Positions 51,699 to 63,300 of a stretch of 64,000 nucleotides of DNA are shown in pieces. Under the pieces are notes generated by a model. It was not told the origin of the DNA. It did no database searches and saw only the letters and a program-made list of their open reading frames with translations. The DNA lies in the NCBI GenBank assembly GCA_020536535.1, contig JAHLWZ010000794.1:1-64000 (forward strand). Reading direction: 5' to 3'. Origin of the DNA: Pelomyxa schiedti (Eukaryota > Evosea > Pelobiontida > Pelomyxidae). Position 1 is the first letter of the stretch. Each line of letters starts with the position of its first letter. Position numbers and translations under genes: made by a program.

Positions 51699-54600
51699 AT
51701 GGCATCCGGCGCGAGTGCCAACACACTCCCAAATGGATGCCCGCCACCACCAACACCAACGTCAACAGCAACACACCAGGTCAGTTCACCCACAACAACC
51801 GCCACAACCAGCACCAGCACCTTCGCCACCACGAGCACGAGCACGAGCACGAACACAAGCCATACAAACCTCGGCAGCAACGGCGGCGTCGGTACTAGTG
51901 CCACCAGTACCAGCGGCATTGTGGGTGGCGGCTGCAGCGCGCAAGGAGACGGTGGGTTGAGTGGCACACAGTTGCTTGGGCACTACAAGGAGCTTGGGTA
52001 CAAGCTAAAGGACAGCATCAGGGCCAATGGTGATGAGTCACTGGTCAGGACCCTCGTTGACTTGGACAATGCCCTCAAGAGGGCAGCTGCCTCCGCTTTC
52101 CTGGTTTGGCTCCTAGTTATTGGGTTTTTTTTTTTTTTTGTTGTTCTTGTTCTTGTTGTTGTTGTTTGTTTTCTATTTGGGGTGATTGGTGAAGTATTAG
52201 GTTCCAATCTCCAATGGGTTTTTTCTTTTTTTCAGGTGGCAATCATGGGAATGATCAAGGCTGGAAAGTCAACTCTAATTAATTCGATTATTGGAAAGTC
52301 ATTGTTGCCAATGGGAAATGCACCTGTAACAAAACGAGTATTTCAAGTGAGGCACCTACCAATAAACTCTTCCCTGTTAATATCTTCGAATGGCTATGCC
52401 ACTTCAGGTGTCTATTTGTTGTATTGCTGAGAGTTTCTGTTTAATCATAATATAGATCAGGACATTAGCACCCAGCTTCATCACTTAAATGAGGCATCTT
52501 GTGTGGATGTTCCTACTCTTCATACACCATTTTCCTGCCTAAAGCCCCTCTCGGATACTTTGCCATCATCTTTTGTTCTACTCGATATGCCTGGGTGCGA
52601 AGAGTCCCATGCCTCTCCCGAAATGCAGGCTCTGATAAAGAAGTCTATCCAAGATGCTAGTGCAATTATATACTTATTGAATTATACGTTTCTGAACTCC
52701 ACTGGTGAGGGTGATGTTATCAAATCACTGAAATCGGAGCGAGAACTTCTCACTCAATCGCGGGACCGCTTATTTTTTGGTTTGTCTTTCTCAAAATGTG
52801 TGACAGGAAAGAGTTAATTCTTGCAGTTGTAAATAAGATGAAATCTGCTAAGCAGAGAGCTCCTGGTGATATGGATGAGAGGGAAACCCAACGTTATGTT
52901 TCAAGGTTATTGAAAAGAGATGCCTCGTTAGTACATTCCTTATGTTATAGAAAATGTCCTTTCACCTCCATTTCAGGACGTTCCTGAAGAAGCTATTATT
53001 TGCATCAATTCCTTGGAAGCATTGCGAGCACGGATGTTTTTGTCAAACTTTGGAACACTTCAAGATTTCCACAACTTTTTGTATCCTCACTGGGATCCAG
53101 ATGAGGAGCTTTTGCCAGAATCCCGTCTAAGAAGAGATGCAACTAGAATGGTTTGTATATCCTGATGTATAGTGTAACCATTCAACTCTACAAGGAGAAA
53201 AGCAGTAATATACCCCTCCTAGAAGAAAAGATTCTCCTTAGACTGCATTATAATGGTCTCTCAATCACCCTGTCCGCGTTATCTGAGAGGATGTTGAATA
53301 CAGCATTAAGCTTCTCAAACTATTTGACAACATCTCTGGCTAGTCTTAAGGTAGAAGCGGAAACACCAATATCGAAGAGCTAAAGATTTTAAGGCCAGTG
53401 AAGTCGACCTTGCAACAAAGATGAAAACTGTGACAGAAAGTATCACCACAGCCAGAAATCAGTTTAGCACGGTTCTAAACGAACTGTGTGCGCTCCCCGA
53501 GATTGACATCTTTTTGTCATTTGACGACATCATATACAAATTTCATGATGGGATCGATTCTTTAGCAAAAGCAAAGGACTGTATGTGGAAATCAATCGTT
53601 ATGCTTTGTCTAAAGTAGTGTTTATTAATAGATGAGGTTATGGTGGCCAGAGGAGACGAAGCCACCGAAATCGCACGCTCCTTTAACAAGGCAGTGAGAC
53701 AATCAATTTCAGATATGGTGGATGAGTACGAAGACGGTTGCTTGAAGGCTCTAAAAGGATCCATGGAAGAAAAAGAAAGAAGTCTTGTGCCCGCACTTTT
53801 CTCATATTTCTCATTCATTTCGTAGGTATTACGGCCAAACTTTCCCAATTTCTTCAACAACTGAAAGAAATCGTACAAAATAGTGTTGCACCTAACGAAA
53901 TCCTTTTCCCGATTGTTGTGGACAGATTACAACTGCCAGAACTCTACAAGTTCGATGTGGCTCCCGGGGATTGCCTTCAACCAACTACCCCACTTGCACA
54001 ATCAGTGGTGGGAAGAGTAATAAACTATGTCCCAGGCGAAAAACTCAAAACCTGGCTACGAAAATGGACCTTTGAACACTGTGACTCAAAAATAAATCTG
54101 GATGACTCCAAGGTTGAAGGAAACGAGGGCCTTGATTGGGTGCTGAGTACTTAACAAGAACTAAAGTCCTATTTCTTTTGCAGGTATTATGGACTTCAGT
54201 GCTAACAGCTGTGCTGGAACAAGTCAAACGTCGCATGAAGACCAGTGCTGCCGAACAACAGCGAGTAAGGCAAATTGCTGCACAGGATATACTCTCCAAG
54301 TACTGTGATATGTATATCAATGCACAAGAAAAGGCACTCCAATCGCATAAAAGAGGCTCTGAAGATGTTTCAGCTCAAATAATACGAGTTAGTTATTCTT
54401 CACTGAACGCCCCTCTGACTTCAGCTGCAGCTGGAAGCACAACTAGAACAGACCAAATCTATCATCCATCAGCTGAGAATTGGAGCCACTGGAAACCTGT
54501 CTGATATATGTAGAATAGTCCAACAATTTCCCCATTCTAGTTGTCAAATACAAAGAGACTACCAGCTTGAGGTGCACACTAACCTCCTAACATATTCATA

Positions 54601-54921
54601 AACACTAACTGAGCCTCGAACACAGGATTCCTGTGCTGTCTGCCTGGACCGGCAAAGCAACTGCCAATTCATTCCATGTGGACACCAATGCTGCTGCATC
54701 CAAGTAATTTTTCCCCTGACCTCCCTCACAAAACAGAACAACAAAACAATCCAATCCACTCCCAAACAATCAGTCTCCAAGATAACACTAACCTCATTTA
54801 TACACACAAGTGTGCAGCAGGAATCATGGCGATTTCACCCTCATGCCCTCTTTGTCGTGGTTCCATTGCCCACATTCGAGAAATCAACCACGCTTCCTTC
54901 ACTGACACTGAAGATTCATGA
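51699..54921 (+). CDS. dynamin-like GTPase with C-terminal RING finger
   Basis: Large GTPase of the dynamin type, probably membrane-acting, fused to a putative ubiquitin ligase module. ATG at 51699-51701 begins MASGASANTLPNGCPPPPTP, a T/S/N/P-rich leader. After LGHYKELGYKLKDSIRANGD and an intron, the G domain shows G1 MGMIKAGKSTLINSIIGKSL (about 52247-52306), G2-like NAPVTKRVF, G3 VLLDMPGCEESHASPEMQAL (about 52577-52635) and G4 LAVVNKMKSAKQ. Long helical stalk exons follow to about 54500. The end is a C3HC4 RING split by an intron: SCAVCLDRQSNCQFIPCGHQ at about 54630-54690 and CPLCRGSIAHIREINHASFT, with the stop at 54919-54921. The GTPase type (DLP, mitofusin or GBP-like) is uncertain. A GTPase-RING fusion is unusual. 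Confidence 0.7.
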
Positions 54922-54980
54922 GAACCAAATCTTTGTTGTTGAAAAAATTTTGTTCGTTTTCGGTGCGCGGTTTTTGAAAA

Positions 54981-56785
54981 ATGAGACGAAGAGGGACTCG
55001 AGGTGCGCCTACAAAGCAAAAAACTGTTGTTTTTCCTTTTGGTGTGTTTGATCAATACTATAGATAACACTGGTAAAGGGTACTGCTTTAACCCTATTGT
55101 GCATGAGAAGTTGTCTGATAGGTTGATTCACAAACAACTCTCGGTATCTGGACTCGAATTTTCAGATGACACTCAAAGTCACCTAAGTAATTCTTTTTCT
55201 AATTTTTTGTCTCCACTTTATATTGTCACCGTTGGGAGTGATAAGAGAATAGGAACTATGTTGGCTGAAGTCCCAAAGGGGAAGCCTATAATATTGGCTA
55301 GAAATATATTGGAATCTCATTTGGAATATTTTGCACCAATTCAGTGCTCTGCGGCTTCTTCTGGATGTGACCCCATTTGTACAACTTCTAGTGCAGCTTC
55401 TCTCTCTTCCTCCACGGGAGTGAACAATCCCTCACACAGGTAACTAAATATTAGCACCATTCCGATCTAAAAATAACTCAATGCAGCTGGGATCCTGACA
55501 TGGACCCTCGCTGCTTTGATGACATCAATACATTGATTGAATATTGTCTCTTAAATTTACAAATGGATCCCCCTTTAGTTAGAGTGGACCAACCTGCTAT
55601 ACTGTACGGAGATGTGCATGGCAATTACCAAGTCACTGGACTGAATGTTCAACCAACAAAGTTCTAAACTCCACCAAGGATTTACTGAACTTCCTGTATA
55701 CCTTTGGGTTACTTCACTTGGAGATTTCCACCTCAAAAGTTGTCTTTCTGGGGGATTATAGTTTGTTCTGTCTCATTTCTATTCCTTTAAATAACTGTTA
55801 ATTCGGTAGTTGATAAAGGGCCACACTCTTTGGAGACAATCACAATGATCATAGCACTTAAAGTGTTGCACCCTTCTCACGTATACCTTTGCAACTAGAG
55901 TCTTTTTACCCATTGGGAAAGGTATTTCTACTGAGAGGGAATCATGAGACAAGGCACTTCGAAAAAAATGGAGGATCAAACTTTCTGAACCAGTGTATAG
56001 CCGCCTACGGCGAAGCTGGTGTGGGACTCCGCTTCTTTTATGCCTCCAACAAACTAATAGTATGAAGATGGAACCACTCTCTACAACAAATTTCACAATC
56101 TATTCAATTTCTTCCCCGTTGCCGCAATTGTGGATGACCAAATATTTTGCGTACATGGGGGACTTCCTCGGACCATGGCGCAACCAGATTTTTATATCAT
56201 TCCCTTCCTAACCAATGTACAAACCATTTATTACTTAAGACAAACACTGCTACAACTATTAAGTAATCAAAGGATCGATAAGTCATATCCCAATTCAGCT
56301 CTCCCACCCCGTTGACCTGTCCAACCCTTCACTCTCTGACCTCCTATGGGCCGATCCAATCCTCACACCTCCTGCAGATGAAACTCTTGTTGGTTTGACC
56401 TCCAACTTATACTCCCACGAAACTGAATCGACATTCACATAACAAGATGGAATCGGTCCCGGCAGAACCAAGGACACCATATCTTTTGGGAAAAGCATTG
56501 TGGATAAATTCATGTCTCAAACCGGTTGCACACACATCGTACGAGCACACGGAACCCCTAATGTATGCCGATTATCCCACAACTTGTTCTACTTCCTTAC
56601 ATTTAATTCAGGCTGTGCCCGCCTTTGTGCCCGACGAGACTGTACACACACTATTTACCTCACAGGGTCCAAAGAACATTCACGCATCTGCAATGATCAT
56701 TCACAACCAGAAACTATCCATTGTGCTTCTTGATGCCAGGAAGACCATCATTTCTTCTCCTTCACTCCACATTTCATCTTCCTAG
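54981..56785 (+). CDS. divergent PPP-family serine/threonine protein phosphatase
   Basis: Metal-dependent phosphatase of the PP1/PP2A/calcineurin superfamily. Start tentatively at ATG 54981 (MRRRGTRGAPTKQKTVVFPF), with a short intron just after it. The N-terminal exon is unrelated to the core (SVSGLEFSDDTQSHLSNSFS). The catalytic core shows GDxHG in ILYGDVHGNYQV (about 55600-55635), GDxVDxG in VVFLGDY-VDKGPHS split by an intron (55738-55823), GNHE in LLRGNHETRHFEKNGGS (about 55925-55970), LRFFYASNKLI, and HGGLPRTMAQPDF (about 56150-56190). A late HIVRAHGTPN carries the RAH histidine. The usual SAPNYC loop is replaced by LFTSQGPKN, which is atypical. It ends at the stop at 56783-56785. Metal ligands are kept, so activity is likely; substrate unknown. 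Confidence 0.75.
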
Positions 56786-56885
56786 TTCCCAAAAAAGCAC
56801 ACCCTCGGGTTGTGGAATTTTTGCTGAAATCCTACCAGATAAACAAAAAGGCCTTTTTTTTTTCATTATTGTGAGTTGAAACATC

Positions 56886-57659
56886 TTAGTGCACATCAGA
56901 AGGGCTTGTTTGGGGCCACTTCCTTTTGTGCTGTGTTGTGTCTGTGGATTCTGGTTGCATCATTTCTTGTTGCTGTTGTGCTGGCTCAGTTGATTGTGTT
57001 GGTGGTTGTGGTTGCAGTTGGCATAAACCACCAACTTTGGAACCTGGAGGAACCATGAAGTACATCAGCACTTTGCAGCAGTCTAATAGAACCCCACTGG
57101 TCAGCTGAATGGCACTGTCTCCGGCCTTCACCATGGTGCCATTCACTTTTGTGGAATTCCGGCCTTTGTGCTCCAGCCAGTAGGTTTCTTCTGCTGCTTC
57201 GTTCTCTTTGACCACAGTGATCACGGCGTGCAGGTGCGAAATGGACTTGACTCCGCTCCACTCGAGGTTCAGGTCGGGAACCACTCCTTTCCCTATGCGG
57301 CCGATCTCTATCTTCTGCTTGGTGAAGCCTGCAAGGATTTTACCCTCTGCGTGCTCTTGTTAGGATTATCATTTGGGTGATGGACCCTTACCTGGGGTAA
57401 CAAAATAGGGATAAGGCAGCCGCTCGAGAGGCGGTGGTGCTGGTGGTGGTATTCCTTGTGCCTGGGGCGCTGATACAGGCTCGGTTTCTGAGAAGAAATC
57501 GTTTAGCCCGAAATTGTTTTCGTAGTAAGTACCTATTGGTGTAACCATATTTTTCTTTGTGTCCTTTTTTAATGAATGAGTTGTTTCGTATGATGGATGA
57601 GAAGGTACTGCAGTGCGATTCTTGTTCCTCTTTTTCTTGGGCTCTTCAGTACCTGACAT
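56886..57659 (-). CDS. FHA (forkhead-associated) domain protein
   Basis: FHA domains bind phosphothreonine peptides. Exons read from ATG 57657-57659 (MSGTEEPKKKRNKNRTAVPS), a Lys/Arg-rich possible nuclear signal, then a P/A-rich segment (QGIPPPAPPPLERLPYPY). After an intron comes the FHA domain: KQKIEIGRIGKGVVPDLNLE (Gly-Arg pair), WSGVKSISHLHAVITVVKEN (S-x-x-H), and WLEHKGRNSTKVNGTMVKAG (GRN-S-x-x-VNG), at about 57080-57310. The tail is Q/P/T-rich and ends at the stop at 56886. Upstream exons may exist (to about 57820), because the frame before 57659 is interrupted only by short intron-like pieces. The pattern is closest to FHL1/forkhead-type FHA proteins, but no forkhead domain was found. 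Confidence 0.7.
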
Positions 57660-57854
57660 TGGTAAATTTCTTGAGGTAGTTGTGATGTATCTGTACCTTC
57701 GTCTTGGTGGATTACATGTGGTGGTGACCTCTTCCTTTTGGCTTGAAAAAGTGAGTAAGGAAGTTCATTAACATAAGACGAAGGGAATTACAATTGGCCT
57801 CATGGTCGGAGTGCTGCTCGTCCACTTCAGTCGCCGTTAGAGAAAGGAGAGAAC

Positions 57855-58041
57855 ATGGAAAATGGCATACCAGTTATGGTATGTGCACTCTCAGTTTTGC
57901 TGGTAGTTGTGGATGTGTGTTTAATGTATGTTGAATGTTTCGTAGATTGCACTTGCAGATGCTGGACTGCCTTCGACGGATGCGCCATTTGAAGTTTTTG
58001 ATTTATCTAGTGGCTTGTTTAGTTGTGGTGTGTGGAGGTAA
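57855..58041 (+). CDS. possible small two-exon gene
   Basis: ATG at 57855-57857 gives MENGIPVM. A 67-base intron with GTATGT and TTTCGTAG ends follows, then IALADAGLPSTDAPFEVFDL and TAA at 58039-58041, about 40 residues in all. The splice sites are good and the composition is protein-like, but the 3' part overlaps the end of the minus-strand gene that stops at 58003. It matches no family I know. It could instead be 5' or antisense noise. Confidence 0.25.
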
Positions 58042-60203
58042 TTGTTTCCACTGGGCAAAAGAGCTTACTTGCATTAGTCTCTGCCATGCCAGAAACCGGA
58101 TAAACTCAGGAGACAACTGATCCAGTGTTAATGGAGTAAAATCTTGTATGCCCGAAGCACATGCAAGAATCGCGGGATTGAGACTCACACAGGAAGGCTG
58201 AATACAGTGAGGAAAAGCAGCAGGGGGCAATAAGAGAGTTACCAATGCCGAAGCAGCTAATCGAAATTGCTGTCGCTGCCTTTCAGCAAATGTATCAGCA
58301 GGGAATGGCAGCATGGGGACATCTTTCTGGAGGATAAAACAATTAGTATTTTATTTGTTTATATGTTTGTCCTTACATCTCTTGAGTGCGAGGGAGACGC
58401 CTCCAGGTTAAGGGCAGGTAACTAATAGTAGGATCTTTGTTAATAAAAAAAAAAGGGGTGGCGGTGCAAGAAATTTTAGCTCGTACCGTTGTCTCAAAGA
58501 AAGAAAGCCACCCTTTTGATTTTGCTTCCATGTCCTAACAAAGTTATTTGTCATATTTGCATAATTTGATGTGGCTTACTTGAAGCTTTTCCTTGTTCTC
58601 CTTCCAGTGTTGAAGACATATCCAAGTAGAATCGGGATGGATTCTTTCTTTGCCAAGAACAATTGGTGCTTCACCACACGCTTTTCCGTTAATAACGGGG
58701 ATGAAGTGAGTCAAGCCCGTGGCAGCACCTGTTTATTTGTTACCAGAGATAGGATTCCAACGAGATAGACCAGCTTCAGCTTTCGGGCAAAATATGCAGC
58801 TGCATTCAGTACTTTCTGAAGTAGGGCTCTGACATTTACTTGGTAACGTGTCACTGAAACTTGAGTTGCACAGACCGTCATTTAATATTGGTTGAGGAGA
58901 TTGTGTTGGTGGTTGCGACTGGCGCGTTGGATGAGGTGGAGATTGAGGAACCTGAGGTGGTGGCATTTGGGTTAGCTGTGCAAGCATTTGTGCTGGTGGT
59001 TGAAGTTGTCCTTGGATAAATGGAAATGCTTGACTCAATATGCTAGGATTTTCCTTGGCTGCTGCGGTTTGTGCCCGATACTCCATTTGGAGTATTCGAG
59101 CCCGCAAAATGTTTTCTGCCTGTGGGTTCGATTGGGGGAATACTTGCTGGCCCAGGATAGAATTATCCACGATTTGTCCTGGTACTTGAGTGGGAGATTG
59201 AGCCGAAGATTTTGTGCCTTGTGCAGTCTTGCACAAAACCGGAGACATGAGAGAAGCTGTAGGTTTCGTCGCGCTATACATAGGTGTAACCAAAATAGGT
59301 GAAGATGACGGCGAAAGAGCAGCAACGGGGGCAGTAGATGGTGGGGTTTGATTAGGCAAAAAGTGAGGAGATACAACAACAACATTATGGTGTGAAGTCT
59401 GAGGCTGAGCGTTGTGCTTGACATTGACCTTGACAGCAGACTTTGAACTTGTGGGAGGGCAATCATTTCCGGAACTAGGAGGGCTCGACGGCGGCCTGGA
59501 ATTGCTGTAGTTGGTCCAATTCAGGCCGGAATTCGAGTTGTTGGCAATATTACTACCACCGCTGACGGCGGAATTCACGGTAGAATTGAGAGTAGAACCA
59601 TTTAGTCCAGCACCAACACACATTGACGAGGGCGAGAAGGAAGCGAGGGATGATGAAGAGGGCTGCTGGAGCACACTCGGGGACGAGGGGTTGATGAGAA
59701 CTGCATTGTGGGAAGACGCCGTGGTGGCCGATGACGTTGGTCGGGGGGTAGGCGAGGACGACGGGGAGGTCATCTCTGGTGCTGGGATTATGGGATTCGT
59801 AGGGTGCGATGAGGTAAACGGTGGTCGTTGGTTGACTGAGGGATAAAGAGAACGGCGAGTGACGAAGAAGAGGTAGGTCGATGAGGCCTCAGGAGTCGAA
59901 TTTCGATTTGTGGGGGGAGTCACAGTCCCAGAGGTGAATTGTGGGGCTGCGATGAGACCTACACGAATGGAAGGGGTTGGTTTATTTTGTGCTTGCCCTC
60001 CCTGGGTCTGTTGGGGAAAACAACAAACAAATAAAAAAAATGGAGAGAAAAAACGAGGAAAAAAAACCCTGAAATGGAGTGCTGCTGGGTGGCTTTCAAT
60101 ACCTTTGGGTTGGTAATTCAATTTGGGGGTGTGCACACTGATACAGAACGTCGGTGTCTGCACAAACCTTCTCCTGCTTAATATATCGTTTTCGCAGTTG
60201 CAT
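58003..60203 (-). CDS. P/S/T/Q/N-rich low-complexity protein, family not recognised
   Basis: I do not recognise this protein. A long exon (about 58745-60000) is rich in S, P, T, Q and N with few hydrophobic blocks, ending with a helix-like segment (ENILRARILQMEYRAQTAAA) and a short Cys pair (CSCIFC). Upstream, MQLRKRYIKQEKVCADTDVL (ATG 60201-60203) and a preceding coding-like stretch (WVVPGYSFLVRVRSLEEYSV) suggest the start is near or beyond 60203. Downstream exons (HQLFLAKKESIPIL near 58620-58670, then MLPFPADTFAERQRQQFRLA to the stop at 58003) are joined on the basis of strand and plausible splice sites. The composition suggests a transcriptional or RNA-associated regulator, which is a guess. 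Confidence 0.45.
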
Positions 60204-60377
60204 TTTTAGATTTGGAGTTTTCGGCCAGAAGCTGTGTTCAGTGGCACCAATCACAGAGTACTCTTCCAAGGAGCGAACTCTAACCAAAAAAGAATATCCA
60301 GGCACCACCCACTGCTGGCAGCTCCACAAGGCAATCTGATCTACACCCTTAAGAAGGCTTCGTGTAACTTTGGAACC

Positions 60378-63300
60378 ATGTTTCGCCAAACGCGAAACAA
60401 AAAAACCATGGCATCATCAGCCGCCAAACCGTTGGGCGACGATTCAAAAGGTACCCCCGCCTCGTCCTCCCCCTCGTCCGCATCCACGGCCTCCTCTGCG
60501 TCGGGCGACGACGACTCGTGCACGCTGCGGCTGCACCGGCCGCCGCTGGAGCGCAGCACGACGCTGCAGTTCCTCGAGCTGGTGCGGAGGCGCGAGGCCG
60601 CGCTGGTCTCGGGCCCCGCGGTGCCCGCCGCCGCCGCCGCCGCCGCCGCGGCCCTCGTCGGGCGCGGGCACAACACCAGCCTGGCCATTGTCAGGCGCGA
60701 GCTGGCGGACGCCGCCGACGCCGCGGAGAGCACGCCGGACGCGATAGCGGCGGCGGCCGCGGGCGCCGCGGTGGGGGGCGAGCTGTCTTCGAAGAGCCCG
60801 TTCGCGGGCGCCCTGCGATCCGCTGCGAAAAAAAGACTCAGGGTGAATCTGGAGGTTGGGTGTTTGCTTTGTTTTTATTCTTTTGTTTTTTTGTTTCGTT
60901 TTGTTTTATGGTTTTATTTTTTTTTTTTTTTATTTTTGCTTGTAAGTGGATTGATTTTTATTATAGGAGCGACTTGGGGTGGAGTCTATGAGGGTACGAA
61001 TGACTGTAAGGAAAACAAGAGACGACAAGGGCCCAACTTCTCCTGAAGATGTTTGTTTTTCCCTCACTTTGAACTTGTATTACAATTATTACCCTCATTG
61101 TAGATACAAGGAGCATACTTCCATGCACTGTTGTGTATAATGAGCAAGAGCTGGACAATGAAGGTGACACCACTATTTCCTTTCATTCAGAGATTGATTT
61201 ATCTAGATGAACGAGGATCCAATGACGTTTATTGATTCTACATTTCAGGCATGGCTGTCCCGGCTTGCCTCACCCCTTGCACTCTCTGAAGAGGCTATAT
61301 TGGCATTTTGTGACACTCTTACTCTCTACACTGATGCCATGAAAAAAGACCCAGATGGTTAATTTAGAGATTGACTATTTTTCCCTCATTAATAATGCTC
61401 TTTGCACCAGTTCTCCCTGAATACTGTGATACGTTGAACGCATTTCAACCCCAATACTACCCAAGAGCCTTGGATCTCAACACAGTTCAACAAGTTCAAA
61501 CATTCTTTTCTACAACTATTGCCTTGCAGCACAAGGTATCTCCCTCCTGCAACGAAATCTTTTAACTGCATCAAGCCAAAATCTCCCGTTATGGAACGAC
61601 TCTTTGCCAAATTTCTTTTTCTATGTACAAGGGATCCTCAGACAACCAAGAAAGCCCTACTGGTGCCTACAGGCGCTTCTCTTTCCATTCTAATGCAACA
61701 TACAGCTTCAAAAATCTTTCAAAGTGGATTCTCTTGTTCATATGCAGGCCATACAAGTGGCCAATATTTTGTCAACTCCCTTAGTATTTTTCCTCCTTGA
61801 ATCCCTTTCTGCTTACTTGAAACAAGCTTACACGTGCCCATGCTCTTCAAAGGAAAAATAATCTCATGAATAACCCATTCTACTCTAATAGTGCTTTTAA
61901 AGTATGTTGAACTTCAATGGGCAACTTTTAACCATGGCAGGGAGGACCAGATTATGATTCCTGGATTTCTGCTGAGACCCGCAGTATAGAAGAAATTCTG
62001 AGTAGGCTTCCACCACCAGTTGTGACAAAACTTCCAATTCAAGGTATTGTCTTTTTTTTTTCCCCCTCTTTCTTCTTAAAAATTTACAGGGGGAGACCCA
62101 CTTGGCATTCTAGTTGTTTCAGGTTTGTTTTTTTTTGTTTTTTTTCCCATTCTCACCTTGGTTTCATTGTTAGTTGTACAAGCCAAAGGTCTTCCCGAAA
62201 AAAGAGGTTTTGCTAGTTACATCCTTTCACGTTGTCTTATATTTCTAGCCAATCTCCCTGTACAATGTACTTTGGAGCTGCAACATCACACACGCCATTT
62301 TACAAGTATTTTGCGAGCGAGTGATCACGCGTTTTGGGAAGAATCTTTTTCTTTGTATGCAACTTCTTTTGTTCCAACACTCACACTGAGGATCAGCTTC
62401 ATGTACCCTATTCAAGACAGTAAGACATCAGGACTGACAATATCAATAAAAGATAAAGAGAAAGACTATGGGAGCCTATTCTTCCTTGTACCTTTTTCCT
62501 ACTTTTGACCCTCAATAAAATTCTCCCACAGCCAGCTGACTTGATAGAATTGTCTAAACCTCGTACCGGATGGTTTCCTCTTTTACAAAAGAAAAAATTA
62601 AAGAAAGAGTGTCCTTTCCAACTGCAAGTGGTACTCCAGTTTCATCCCTTCCCATGGAATTCACCGCTTCCTCGACACTTCCATTATTACACGTACGTAA
62701 TTTCTCTATCCTGTCGTTGTAAACAGAAACCAAAAACAAAAACAGCTTGTGTGTCAGTGAAATACTGGAGTGTGATAAACAATCCACTAAAGGAAATTCT
62801 GTTGGCATCAGTGCCCATGCTCGCTGGGTACCACTTTAGATTATTTAGAATGTATAAAGCACAACCGCAAACAGCTTACCGTCGAGAATGAAAAAGATTC
62901 TCGATGAATATGCACTCCGATATGGGATACATCTAAACCTTAAAAGTCTCATGTACCTGCCCATGTTAAAAAAATTAATCTTATTCTTTAAAGTGAAGTG
63001 AATTATTATATCAAAGAGATGGAACAGTGCATTGCAATACACTTTTTGTCGCCAGCAGTTGCCCTATTGGAGAGTATATGTAACCCCCGTAATTCACTGA
63101 CATTATCAGAGGTAAGAGTTTTTCCCCTCACAATTGTTTAAATACACAATCAGCACAAATTATTGGAAGACGTTCTTGCTTCTGGAGAAAGGCTAGGCAA
63201 GTCCTGGATTATGAATTACTTTGTTGCCTTTGAGGAAAATAAGCCCCCCGGTCAACTGGATGCCTTGCTCAAGGTTTCAACATTACCCTTTACTATAATA

